Numbered from the stretch's first letter, positions 1 through 7,695 are shown. The stretch is 60,442 bases of DNA from JANNYA01 sp031422315 (GCA_031422315.1 JANOQN010000075.1:1-60442), one strand, 5' to 3'. Translations and numbers: made by a program. Notes: a model not told the origin generated them from the letters alone.

Positions 1-93
1 TTGAACACACTGCGCGAACTGCCTAAGCGCAAGGGTTCAAGCTTCCAAGATGTCAAAGATCTGCTGCCCATCAAAGGGGCTGCGCTACTCTAA
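1..93 (+). CDS. possible 3' end of a gene cut by the window edge
   Basis: An open frame enters from the left edge and stops with TAA at 91-93. It reads about 30 residues, rich in Lys and Leu (ends KGAALL). It lies on the strand opposite to the rest of the element. Too short to identify; it may be the tail of a real gene or chance. Confidence 0.2.
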   Translation: MNTLRELPKRKGSSFQDVKDLLPIKGAALL

Positions 94-198
94 CTCGCCC
101 GGCTTAGGGATTTCTAGGTATGGGGTTGGGCGGAGGGTTACCCCCTTTGATCGGCCAGCTCCGATACATCAGCTTCGACAGCGATTTGCGCAGTCGTT

Positions 199-308
199 AA
201 ATGGGCACCGGTGCCCATTTGATTTGCGGCCTGCCTGCCTCGCGGCCTCCATTGAGCACAAGGCACAATCCGCGCACGTCTGCTGCCGAGCAAAGGGCAC
301 CGGTGCCC
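199..308. repeat. two copies of a long perfect palindrome in a gene-free end
   Basis: Positions 199-220 form a perfect 22-bp palindrome. Its 14-bp core, GGGCACCGGTGCCC, recurs at 295-308, flanked by AA and CTT. The copies are 92 bp apart, about nine helical turns. They lie in a stretch of about 370 bp (94-465) with no convincing gene, beyond the last gene of the element's operon. Such paired palindromes can be sites for dimeric proteins (partition, replication or repression); the function here is unknown. Confidence 0.6.
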
Positions 309-465
309 CTTGCTTTTTGATCGCCGCCGCGCGGCCGCCACGACACCAAAACAAAACCCAGCCTTTAGCCGGGGATCGTTTGTGAATACTGCGTCAACAA
401 CAGCGCCCATACAGTGCGTGAGGTTATTTGCGCTGGGTCACTCTCACGCTTGACCCTTGAGCATT

Positions 466-1266
466 TCAGCTAAGTTGGTCCAACTCCGTCTCGAGCAAAG
501 CATTCGCAGCTTCTATTCTCTCGCGCCCTGGCGCGAACTCTATGCTTTTGTCGTAGCCCTTGGCCGCGAGATAAACCGCAATTTGTGGGGCAATGCTGGC
601 GATCGCATCACGATATTCAATCTCCGCCACTTGCCCGCGTGCAAACTGCAATTTATCACGCGATTGCTTGGCGCTATCGGTGGCAAATTCGCGCTGCTTT
701 TCATGACTGATCAACATCGATTCAACGCTTTCAAGGGTAGCGTGTCGGCTTTCGATATCAGCGTTTAGTGTGGCTATGAGTTTGGATGTGGGTATTGCCG
801 GCTGCCCTGTTAGCCGCGCTGTAATTGCGTTCTGGCCATAAGCTGCTAATGCTTCTTTGTTTCTCGCGTTCAAATCGGCTAGCTCGCCATGGAGTTCGGC
901 GCGCAATTTTCCTAAGTTGGCCATTTCTTCAAGCGATACTTTTACAGTCTCGCGGGCGCTGCAGTACGCAATGCGTGCGGCCGCTAAATCAGAGTGTGCT
1001 TCCAAAAATGGTTCGCAGTCTCTAAGGATTCCCTGCGCAGCGGAGATCGATCGCTTTCGGATTTCAAGTGCTTGGGATGCGTCAGACCAAGCAGTATGTA
1101 ATGCGGACTTAGCCGCGCTGCTGTGATTTTGATTCGCGAACGGAGTGAACGCTGCTTTGGTTTCGTTGACCTCAATCTGTAGCTTCGGCAGCTCAGCGGT
1201 TCCGCTTGCAATAATGGCCTTAGCCTTTGCGGCTTGCTCTTGGGTGGATTCTAAAAACGTTTTCAT
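466..1266 (-). CDS. hypothetical coiled-coil protein of the mobile element
   Basis: A 266-residue protein, Ala-, Glu- and Lys-rich, with long stretches of heptad-like spacing (residues 1-130 and 165-215) that suggest an extended coiled coil. No signal peptide, membrane segment or enzymatic motif is visible. It is the last gene of the minus-strand element operon, 11 bp after the HTH gene. The start is the ATG at 1266; no strong Shine-Dalgarno is seen. Function unknown. It could be a structural or partner protein for the replication genes upstream, but that is only inference from position. Confidence 0.6.
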   Translation of the reverse strand: MKTFLESTQEQAAKAKAIIASGTAELPKLQIEVNETKAAFTPFANQNHSSAAKSALHTAWSDASQALEIRKRSISAAQGILRDCEPFLEAHSDLAAARIAYCSARETVKVSLEEMANLGKLRAELHGELADLNARNKEALAAYGQNAITARLTGQPAIPTSKLIATLNADIESRHATLESVESMLISHEKQREFATDSAKQSRDKLQFARGQVAEIEYRDAIASIAPQIAVYLAAKGYDKSIEFAPGRERIEAANALLETELDQLS

Positions 1267-1277
1267 AGGGATGCTTT

Positions 1278-1586
1278 TTAGGAGTATGGAGCCGCAAGCA
1301 TGCGCTGCTGGTGTGCCAACACATGGGCACTTTTGGCACAGTTTTGCATCACGCTATCAATAAGCCGGTAGGCGCTGCGCTCGCTCAAGCCAAACCGTTG
1401 CACCAATCGAGCGCGGATGATTGCCCGGGTACAGCGCTGGCCAAACAGCTCGGCTGCGTATCGCTGGGCACAATCCCGGTCAAACGATTTCAACGCTGAC
1501 AATGCACCGAGCTCGAGCAATAGCGTTCTGGCATCCTGCTCGCTGAGTTTTGCCAGCGTATCGCTAGCGCCTGGCGTCAGGTGCAT
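1278..1586 (-). CDS. small helix-turn-helix protein
   Basis: A protein of about 102 residues if it starts at the ATG at 1586. A longer GTG start at 1625 would overlap the upstream gene by 49 bp and is less likely; the ATG overlaps it by 10 bp, typical of coupled genes, and an AGG lies about 9 bases upstream. Near residues 62-80 the segment RFGLSERSAYRLIDSVM fits a helix-turn-helix, with a G at the turn. It is probably a DNA-binding accessory or regulatory protein of the element. The exact family was not recognised. Confidence 0.55.
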   Translation of the reverse strand: MHLTPGASDTLAKLSEQDARTLLLELGALSALKSFDRDCAQRYAAELFGQRCTRAIIRARLVQRFGLSERSAYRLIDSVMQNCAKSAHVLAHQQRMLAAPYS

Positions 1587-2128
1587 ACGACCGGCCTGCG
1601 ATTCGGTACACCGCACCCGCACCACTCACAGCTCAGCACGCAATCTAACCCGTGTTCGCGGCCATCTTGTGCGCTTGGATAGTCAGCGAACTTACGGCGT
1701 GTAAACACCGGCCCGCAATGCCGGCAAATTACTTCGTGCGTCTGATCCGGGCTAACGATGCCATGCGCGATGTTTACCGCTGCGACGTTGCGAGCTGTCC
1801 AATCACTTACGAAAGCATGGCCATCATTCGCGCTAACCATCAGCTCGGCGATATTTGCCCAGCGCTCAGGCGTCATGCTTTCGGCTATTCGCTTCCATGC
1901 GTGCCCGGCAAGCGCCTTCACCTCGTTTTGAACCGGGCTTAATGTTTGCACCTCATTAGCAGCGGCGGCGATCAATAGCGCCAAAATGTCCGGCTTGTTT
2001 GCCAACAGTTCCGCCCGCATCGAAGCAAACACCGATGCATTTCCGTGTTACCCAAGCGCGCCGGATTTGGCAACATAAAGCGCCAAACCGGAATCGCTAG
2101 CGCGCTGCAAAATAGCTGCAGCGCTCAC
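1577..2128 (-). pseudogene. TubC-N docking / zinc-ribbon protein interrupted by in-frame TAA
   Basis: Reading from the GTG at 2128, which overlaps the helicase stop as GTGA, the frame runs VSAAAILQRASDSGLALYV..., resembling the N-terminal TubC docking domain found in primase-operon proteins of integrative elements. A TAA at 2050-2048 (codon 27) interrupts it. The same frame then continues with ELLANKPDILALL, the usual end of that domain, and a C-terminal zinc-ribbon-like part with CRHCG and CEWCGCG. With TAA as the only defect, the full product would be 183 residues. Reinitiation at GTG 2032 or ATG 2020 could still make the C-terminal part of about 150 residues. Either a recent nonsense mutation or a re-initiated product. 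Confidence 0.7.
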
Positions 2129-3918
2129 AGCTCACCCTCGGCAATTTCGGGCGAAACGTCGCTTTGGCTGCGAAGTTGCTCATCAAACGCGAAGTTGCTC
2201 ATCATTTCTTGTGTGGACAAGTTCGCGTTTGCGTGATCAAGTTGGTCAAGTTCGATATCGGGTAGCCGCCATTCCCACACACCGGCGAAATTTTTCTTGC
2301 TGCAAATCACACCCAACGCTACGCGCGCCCTTCGAAAGGTCGCCTTTTTGATGCTGCCTTTTAGCGCCTCTTTTTCGAGTTCCTGACTTGGGCGCGGGCC
2401 GTTGGCGAGCGCATCGCGAATGTATTGCTTGGCTTCGTTTAGCGCTGGCGCTGCATCTTCGCTTTCATCCATTGGCGCGAATAAATCCCGCGCCGCTCCT
2501 TCAACAGCCGCCCCAAACTTTGCGCGCGTTGCGGGAAAGCCAGGCTTGGCCTCCGCCTGCTCAATTTCGTAGATGAACCCGCCGGTGTCGCTGCCTAGAT
2601 TTGATTTTAATCTGCAAAAAATCCGTTGCTCGTTTCCCTCAGCATCTTTGTTTCTATCAACGCCAAACACGATACGCGCCACCGCGCCAAACGCCAGCGA
2701 ACCCGTGACGCGTTCCAGCGGCTCACGCCCGCCCGTGCCTTTGGTGAAGTGGGTAACGCCAAACACTACCGCACCAATTTTCTCGGCCAATTCAACAACC
2801 GGCTGGAGCCCGCGCCTTACTTCCGCATTTTTGTGGCTATCGCCTGCAATGGCGCTAACGATAGGATCCAGGACAAGCATGCGCAAATCAGGAATGCTGC
2901 CCAGCTTCTCAAGTAAAAGATCCATATCAAGCGCTGGATCAAAACCGCGCCGTCCTTGATCGTCAAAGGCATCGCCGACAAAGTGAACCTTGCTGAGATT
3001 TGCCCCGGCCGCCATGAATCGCGGTGCCAGCGTGTCGCTTACGGCATCTTCACCTGACCACATCGCTATGCTGCCTGGCGCACACCGGCTATCGTCTGGA
3101 AAGGAGCCGCCGCGCGTGACGACGGATGCAAGTGCAATCGCCAGCATCGTTTTGCCTGTACCGGGTGCGCCTGCGATCACATGCAGCTTGCCGCGTGCGA
3201 GCCACCCTGGCCAAAGCCAGCGCACGGGTTCTATAGCCACGTTATCGCCGCGCATTAGTTCTATCGTGTGGGTTGGCTTTCGTTCGAGCTGGCGTTCAAT
3301 AGTTAGCGCGATAGGTTCGATTGTCGGCAATGCCCAAACATCCGCCGCCTTGGCGTTTGGGTGCAATGCCAGCCAATCGAATGCACCATCTTTTTCGAGC
3401 AATGCTAGCGCCTCAACATCCACCCAGCGCACTGTGCAATTTAGCGCCGTTAGTATCGCCGTGACCTGCTGCGCGTACTTTAGCCCAGCGTTGTCGTTAT
3501 CTCGAAAGATGACGCATTCGCGGCTTGCCAACGGTGCCCAATCCGCAGCCGCTTCGCTGGTAGCGCCGCCGCTGGTTGTCGATTGCACGCCTATTTTTGC
3601 CAGCGCATCCGCATCTTTTTCGCCTTCAACAATTATCACTGGCGAAGTGTTGCCAGATATTGCCGGCAATCCATACAGCGGCTTTTTGCCGGTGAACTTG
3701 GGCTCTTTCAGAACGTAGTCGCTGCCATTGAAGTGCATCGGCAAAATGCTCTTTTTATGATCCGTTCCGGCCGGCGGATTTAGCCGAATGCGCCAGTGAC
3801 TAGGCGTGCCGTGAGCATTTTTATATTCGTGCAAGCCCGATGGCGTGAACCCTTTGCTGATATGGCTTTGCGTCAACCGACGCGCGGCGTTTTGCGGTGT
3901 TTCAGCGCTGGCGCTCAT
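2125..3918 (-). CDS. TOPRIM-AAA (RepA/RecA-like) replicative helicase of the element
   Basis: About 597 residues from the ATG at 3918, which overlaps the stop of the CHC2 gene as ATGA; an upstream in-frame ATG at 3951 is less likely. Residues about 95-145 form a TOPRIM-like fold with VEGEKDADAL and the acidic FRDNDNAG. A RecA/AAA_25-type ATPase follows, with Walker A GAPGTGKT at about 250-257 and Walker B LRMLVLD ending at 351. Together with the separate CHC2 protein this looks like a primase-helicase split over two genes, able to start replication of the excised element. The 3' end carries a 75-bp sequence repeated beside the integrase (6199-6275). Confidence 0.85.
   Translation of the reverse strand: MSASAETPQNAARRLTQSHISKGFTPSGLHEYKNAHGTPSHWRIRLNPPAGTDHKKSILPMHFNGSDYVLKEPKFTGKKPLYGLPAISGNTSPVIIVEGEKDADALAKIGVQSTTSGGATSEAAADWAPLASRECVIFRDNDNAGLKYAQQVTAILTALNCTVRWVDVEALALLEKDGAFDWLALHPNAKAADVWALPTIEPIALTIERQLERKPTHTIELMRGDNVAIEPVRWLWPGWLARGKLHVIAGAPGTGKTMLAIALASVVTRGGSFPDDSRCAPGSIAMWSGEDAVSDTLAPRFMAAGANLSKVHFVGDAFDDQGRRGFDPALDMDLLLEKLGSIPDLRMLVLDPIVSAIAGDSHKNAEVRRGLQPVVELAEKIGAVVFGVTHFTKGTGGREPLERVTGSLAFGAVARIVFGVDRNKDAEGNEQRIFCRLKSNLGSDTGGFIYEIEQAEAKPGFPATRAKFGAAVEGAARDLFAPMDESEDAAPALNEAKQYIRDALANGPRPSQELEKEALKGSIKKATFRRARVALGVICSKKNFAGVWEWRLPDIELDQLDHANANLSTQEMMSNFAFDEQLRSQSDVSPEIAEGEL
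2170..2245 (-). repeat. copy B of an inverted 75-bp repeat, inside the helicase 3' end
   Basis: On the minus strand this stretch encodes QLDHANANLSTQEMMSNFAF. It matches the plus strand of 6199-6275 with about 80% identity by eye. It contains repeated AACTTG/CAAGTT hexamers. Confidence 0.65.
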
Positions 3919-4310
3919 CGATACACCCGCCAATTTGGTGCCGCTTCCCACGCGCCCAGGGCCTTTGCGGCGCTGACAAAATCTAGGCTATGCGTTGCCA
4001 TGTGGAACGCCAGCACGTCGCCGTGCGCAACGCAGGCCATGCATTTATAAGCGCCGGTCAAGATATTCACCCGTAACGATGGCGTGCTGTCCGCATGGAA
4101 CGGGCAAAGCGCAAACGCCCAGCCTTCAGCATTGGGCTTCTTGACGCTTTTCAAATGCTGGCCATAGTATTCGGCCGGATTCGGTAGCTGGTTACGATTA
4201 AACTTGCTTTGGCCGTTAGGTTTTTGGTAGCTTCGATCTTGAGATTGATTTACTTTGAAACTGCGCCCTGCCTTGTCTGCAGGGCGTTTTTCGTTTTGGA
4301 ATTTGCTCAT
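3915..4310 (-). CDS. CHC2 zinc-finger primase-like protein
   Basis: 131 residues. The basic, Gln/Asn-rich N-terminus is followed by a CHC2-type zinc finger: C69 and H72 in CPFH, then C90 and C93 in CMAC. This is the DNA-binding finger of DnaG-type primases, here as a free-standing protein. Its ATG overlaps the stop of the upstream small gene (ATGA at 4310-4307), and its own stop overlaps the helicase start the same way, so the three are translationally coupled. It probably works with the TOPRIM-helicase in priming. No catalytic core between zinc finger and TOPRIM is encoded here. Confidence 0.8.
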   Translation of the reverse strand: MSKFQNEKRPADKAGRSFKVNQSQDRSYQKPNGQSKFNRNQLPNPAEYYGQHLKSVKKPNAEGWAFALCPFHADSTPSLRVNILTGAYKCMACVAHGDVLAFHMATHSLDFVSAAKALGAWEAAPNWRVYR

Positions 4311-4519
4311 GCGCGCACCCTTTGCTGCATCTCGGCAAACTGGCGAGAAACGCGCCGCGCAGCATCAAAGCCAGTCGCCAGCGCATCTAACTCTGTCGGT
4401 GTCGGTTGCGTGCTTAGCGCGCTGGCCTGCACTAGGAGCATTAGCGCAGCGCCTGGATAGTTTCTAGGTTTGGCTCGGGCTGGATCACTTTGCACCGCCG
4501 GCGCGGGGTAGTGAATCAA
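4307..4519 (-). CDS. small hypothetical protein in the replication operon
   Basis: A 70-residue protein, Ala- and Arg-rich, with no recognised motif. It overlaps the AlpA-like gene by 35 bp and the CHC2 gene by 4 bp (ATGA). The tight packing and the predicted helical C-terminal half (residues 40-68) argue for a real gene. No function can be given. Its position between regulator and primase suggests a small accessory protein. Confidence 0.5.
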   Translation of the reverse strand: MIHYPAPAVQSDPARAKPRNYPGAALMLLVQASALSTQPTPTELDALATGFDAARRVSRQFAEMQQRVRA

Positions 4520-4694
4520 GCCAAGTTCTTTCGGCTTCGGCAGTAATCAGGGTGCGCCGTCCGCACTTTCTGGCTTCTACTTTTTGATCGCGAATTAGTC
4601 GAAATACGGTCGCGATGCTTAAGCCGTAACGCTTGCCGAATTCGTGAGGCGAAGCGGCTTGTTTGGTTGGCGTGGGTTTTATTTCGTATGACAT
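4485..4694 (-). CDS. AlpA/excisionase-like DNA-binding regulator
   Basis: 69 residues from the ATG at 4694. An upstream in-frame ATG at 4787 would add 31 residues that do not look like protein and would span the repeats. The segment from about residue 18 (EFGKRYGLSIATVFRLI...GRRTLITAEA) has the winged-helix pattern of AlpA/Xis-type regulators: helix-turn-helix, then R-T-hydrophobic wing. Such proteins activate or repress integrase and replication genes in satellites such as P4. Its Shine-Dalgarno sits in a hairpin arm, and direct repeats lie upstream. Confidence 0.75.
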   Translation of the reverse strand: MSYEIKPTPTKQAASPHEFGKRYGLSIATVFRLIRDQKVEARKCGRRTLITAEAERTWLDSLPRAGGAK

Positions 4695-4698
4695 TTGC

Positions 4699-4720
4699 AG
4701 CCTCTTTTTGATTGGAGGCT
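4699..4720 (-). promoter_or_regulatory. hairpin covering the ribosome binding site of the AlpA-like gene
   Basis: On the minus strand AGCCTC and GAGGCT pair over 6 bp around a 10-base loop. The 3' arm is the Shine-Dalgarno (GAGG) four bases before the ATG at 4694. Folding would hide the site and lower translation. Seen in sequence; the regulatory role is inferred. Confidence 0.45.
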
Positions 4721-4752
4721 TACTATTTACTTGCCCGAAAGTAATAAAAAAA

Positions 4753-4808
4753 CCCTTGAGCTTGCACACAACCCTTTGAGCCTGCACGCAACCCTTTGAG
4801 CTAGCTCA
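4753..4808. repeat. three tandem iteron-like repeats of about 20 bp
   Basis: Units CCCTTGAGCTTGCACACAA (4753-4771), CCCTTTGAGCCTGCACGCAA (4772-4791) and a partial third copy from 4792. The spacing of 19-20 bp is about two helical turns. They sit between the promoter side of the AlpA-replication operon and the 3' end of the preceding gene. They resemble iterons or tandem operator sites of a replication or regulator protein. Confidence 0.6.
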
Positions 4809-5411
4809 CGGGGTATTGTCTTTTCCTTTTAATTCTCGCCGCCACTTAGGCAGCCAAGCCTCAATCGACCTCGTCCTTAGTTGCAGTGCTGGATATCGAT
4901 CGCACATTTCAGACGCGAACAAAGAGTTGGTTCGAAACTGCGTTTCATTGAAAAACCAGCGCTTGAATTCTTCAAAGATTTCAGCTTTTGCTAATTGTTT
5001 GGGGTCATTTTTAAGCTTTGCATCACTACCGCTAGTGGCAAACGCTTTCTTAGTTTCTCTTCGAGTTTTGAACTCGGCTATTTTGATATTCACTTCTGCC
5101 GATTTCTCGCCTAAAAATTTCTCGAATTCGACAGCCTCTTTATAGATTTTCCGTTTTGCATGAAGAAACTCAACCAATTCAAACAGTTTTGAAATCACTT
5201 CAATTGACGAATGCGCTAAAACTAAGTGACTTTCACTTGAGCTTTCGTCTTGGATTGCTTGCTGAATTTGGGCCATGTGCTTTGTGCAAAGCTCAGGAAA
5301 ATTGGAGCCATCAAAGCTTGGAATCTGATTGCTTTTCTCGTCAATTTCGTTCTGCGAAGCGACTACGGAAGACTTCCACTCCGCAAATTTGCTTTCGAAT
5401 GAAGTGCTCAT
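4806..5411 (-). CDS. hypothetical coiled-coil protein
   Basis: About 201 residues from the ATG at 5411 (MSTSFESKFAEWKSSV...). An in-frame ATG at 5495 would add a Pro/Gly-rich stretch that looks non-coding. Charged helical segments, notably residues 85-135 with many Lys/Glu, suggest a coiled coil; the C-terminal part has aromatic residues (RWFFNETQF). No membrane or catalytic motif. It lies between brnA and the tandem repeats, so it may belong to the element's early or defence cargo. Function unknown. Confidence 0.6.
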   Translation of the reverse strand: MSTSFESKFAEWKSSVVASQNEIDEKSNQIPSFDGSNFPELCTKHMAQIQQAIQDESSSESHLVLAHSSIEVISKLFELVEFLHAKRKIYKEAVEFEKFLGEKSAEVNIKIAEFKTRRETKKAFATSGSDAKLKNDPKQLAKAEIFEEFKRWFFNETQFRTNSLFASEMCDRYPALQLRTRSIEAWLPKWRRELKGKDNTP

Positions 5412-5578
5412 TATTTGCCCCAAATCCCCAAAAGAATCGCCGGGCCAACGCATCGGGGTGAATGCGCATTCAGTCGGCCAACCTAGGCCCGGCAAAGTGG
5501 TTGCTTAACTGGCGGGATTCTCACCGTCAATATCGCGCTTGGCATCGCGTTCTAACAGCGCTTTTTCACTGAGCCGTG

Positions 5579-5881
5579 TCATGCCGCTGCTTGCCGCAAG
5601 GCTGCCTTCAGCTCTTTGCGCAGCACGGTCAAAGTTAGTGGCGCATGGTCAGCGCTGATCGCAGCGCGCAGCGCGTCATTGATAGCGGTTTGATAGCCCT
5701 TGCCCTCGGCTTCGGCGCGCGCTTTGAAGGCTTCAATCACTTGTGCGTCTAAGTACATCGTCACGCGGGTTTTGTTGGGCGTCGTGATGCTGGCACCGGC
5801 TGTCACTGTGGCCTGAAGCTTCGCCAAGTGCGGAACGTCTTTCGCGCGCTTGGCGGTGCTGAAGTCGTACTCACGTTTCAT
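5579..5881 (-). CDS. brnA: BrnA-family antitoxin
   Basis: About 100 residues from the ATG at 5881 (MKREYDFSTAKRAKDVPHL). A longer start at 5938 would sit deep inside brnT. The N-terminus matches the BrnA pattern, and the C-terminal half (TRVTMYLDAQVIEAFKARAE, GYQTAINDALR) has the ribbon-helix-helix-like DNA-binding fold of DUF4415 antitoxins. It overlaps the end of brnT by 11 bp, the usual toxin-first order. BrnA binds and neutralises BrnT and represses the shared promoter. On this element it probably favours retention. Confidence 0.85.
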   Translation of the reverse strand: MKREYDFSTAKRAKDVPHLAKLQATVTAGASITTPNKTRVTMYLDAQVIEAFKARAEAEGKGYQTAINDALRAAISADHAPLTLTVLRKELKAALRQAAA

Positions 5882-6146
5882 AGGATTTAGTCTCGTTTTT
5901 AGTGGCTTTTCTTGCGCTGATGAGTCTTGGCGTTTCACCGCGCAAGGTATAGACGACGGTTAACAACCGGCCTTTTTCGCTGCAACCTAACAACACGATG
6001 CGAACCTCACCCTCAGCATTTTGGTCTTCACGCACCAGGGCGCGAGCGTCTAACAAACAGGTGGCGGCTTCATCAAACGCAATGCCGTGTTTGTCAAAGT
6101 TGCTTTGTGCCTTGCTAAGGTCAAAATCAATCAGGATAGTCTGCAT
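5871..6146 (-). CDS. brnT: BrnT-family ribonuclease toxin
   Basis: 91 residues. The family pattern is clear: FDLSKAQSNFDKHGIAFDEA near the N-terminus, then GRLLTVVYTLRG and the C-terminal RLISARKATKNE with the conserved Arg/Lys. BrnT is a RelE-fold ribonuclease that inhibits translation until bound by BrnA. The length is normal and no defect is seen. It is transcribed with brnA, and the TATA-rich region at about 6145-6160 could hold the promoter. Confidence 0.87.
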   Translation of the reverse strand: MQTILIDFDLSKAQSNFDKHGIAFDEAATCLLDARALVREDQNAEGEVRIVLLGCSEKGRLLTVVYTLRGETPRLISARKATKNETKSYET

Positions 6147-6198
6147 ATTATATGTATGTCATGAGGTGGAATTGCAAGTCGAATATTTGTCATCAGTT

Positions 6199-6275
6199 CC
6201 AACTTGATCATCACGCTGCGAACTTGTCCATACAAGAAATCATGAGCAAGTTCAGGTTTTGATGAGCAAGTTCGC
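6199..6275 (+). repeat. copy A of an inverted 75-bp repeat, between brnT and the integrase
   Basis: On the plus strand it reads QLDHHAANLSIQEIMSKFRF then TGA, closely matching the C-terminus of the element's own helicase (QLDHANANLSTQEMMSNFAF). It also contains four AACTTG/CAAGTT hexamers. It is either a relic of a second related helicase gene or a functional DNA site duplicated with the helicase end. Confidence 0.65.
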
Positions 6276-6294
6276 ATGTGGTTCAATTTATTGA

Positions 6295-7695
6295 CTAGGC
6301 GCGCTTGCGAATCGGTTTGACGTTGCTTTGCACTGGTGTTTCAGTCAAAACAGCGCTCCATGCTTCCAGCGCTAAGCGTTTTTGGTCGGCATAGTCAAAA
6401 CGATCATAATTTTTTGAACTGGCATCTTGTGTCTTGTGGCTTTGAACCTTGTCGCGAATTTCCTTGGTTAGCCCAATTTTGCCGCCAAGCGTTTTGAAGG
6501 TGCGGCGTAGGTCGCGGGTAGTGAATGGCGGCATCGCGGGTAAGTGCTTCTCGCGCCAACGCTGCAAGGCACGGTTAACGCTGGTATCTAGCAAGCCATT
6601 TGCGCGCCCGTTGCCTTTGAATACCTTGCCCGCGTTGTTATAGACGCGCACGCATTCCAGCGCCGCCAATGCTTGCGTGGTCAGTGGCACCACGTGCCCT
6701 AAATCGTTTTTCCAGCCGCCTTTGGTTTTCTCTGCCGGCATATCCCACACCATCGATTCAAGGCTGATTTCTGACCACTCAAGCCGCAAGGTTTCCCGCA
6801 CACGTTGGCCGCCGGTTGCAATTAAGTAGCGCAAAAAGTAAGCAATTTCGCCGTCGATTTGCCCATTGTGTAGCGCTGCCCAAACGGTGCGAAGCTCCGA
6901 GAATTCAAGCGATCTTTTGGCGGCTTTTTCTTTTACGCGTTTGAATTCGCCGCGCGCTGGATTGTGGCTGAGTCCAAACAGCGTGCCATCAGTGCGCCGC
7001 GCTTGGCGGTCATGTTCGCGGGCATACTGGAAAGCGCCAGACAAATAGCTAGCCAGTCGATTCGCCTTTACCGGGTGCGCCTTTTTCAAGCTGTCGTAAA
7101 GATCGGCTATGTCATCGGCGGTAATGGCGCTGGCTTTGGTGTCTGCACCGAATATCGGCACCGCATCACGCATCAAAGCGCGGCGAACTTCCTTGGCCGA
7201 TGATCGCCCTAATTCGTCGAGGCTGTCGCAATAAGCATCCACCAATGCTTGAAAGCTACCGATGCGCCGCTCAGATTCTCGGGCCGTTTGAATCGCTTCC
7301 TGTTGCGCGCGTGCTTCGTTTTTGCGTTGCTGAACGTGTTCGTGCGGATCAAGCCCCGCTTCAACTTCTTTGCATTTGGCAATCGCCAGCTCACGTGCGC
7401 GCGCCAGACTAATGAACTTTTTACCGGCCTCGCTTTTGCCATCCGCTGAGCACTTTGGCCCAGGTGCGCCCAATGTGATGGTGCGCATCACAGTTCCTGC
7501 TTTATACGCAAAGAACCAGGCTTTGTGCCCGCTTGGCGAAACTTGCACGCCTAAGCCATCGCCGCGCCCGTCAAATTCCCGGTAAGGTTTCGCCAGCGGT
7601 TTGAGGCCGTCGATCCAAAGTGGGGTGAATGTTTCGTGCTTGTCGCGACGGCGAAACGCTTCGGCTTCTGAGCGTTCCTTTTTTCTGCGCGCCAT
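6295..7695 (-). CDS. int: P4-type tyrosine integrase
   Basis: 466 residues. The N-terminal arm-binding DUF4102 domain (residues about 25-120, with FDGRGDGLGVQVSPSG) is followed by a core-binding region and the catalytic domain. Catalytic residues visible are R298 in GGQRVRETLRLEW, R397 in RDLRRTF (the usual His at 394 is Arg, as in some members), H420 and Y430 in KNYDRFDY. The gene ends the element next to the tRNA fragment, as expected for site-specific insertion at a tRNA 3' end. Its start codon lies inside an inverted repeat (7691-7703), suggesting self-regulation. Confidence 0.93.
   Translation of the reverse strand: MARRKKERSEAEAFRRRDKHETFTPLWIDGLKPLAKPYREFDGRGDGLGVQVSPSGHKAWFFAYKAGTVMRTITLGAPGPKCSADGKSEAGKKFISLARARELAIAKCKEVEAGLDPHEHVQQRKNEARAQQEAIQTARESERRIGSFQALVDAYCDSLDELGRSSAKEVRRALMRDAVPIFGADTKASAITADDIADLYDSLKKAHPVKANRLASYLSGAFQYAREHDRQARRTDGTLFGLSHNPARGEFKRVKEKAAKRSLEFSELRTVWAALHNGQIDGEIAYFLRYLIATGGQRVRETLRLEWSEISLESMVWDMPAEKTKGGWKNDLGHVVPLTTQALAALECVRVYNNAGKVFKGNGRANGLLDTSVNRALQRWREKHLPAMPPFTTRDLRRTFKTLGGKIGLTKEIRDKVQSHKTQDASSKNYDRFDYADQKRLALEAWSAVLTETPVQSNVKPIRKRA

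Noticed and set aside
50..385. Plus-strand ORF across the palindromes
   Set aside because: No ribosome binding site; the frame is open only because of the palindromic GGGCACCGGTGCCC copies; the opposite frames are open too.
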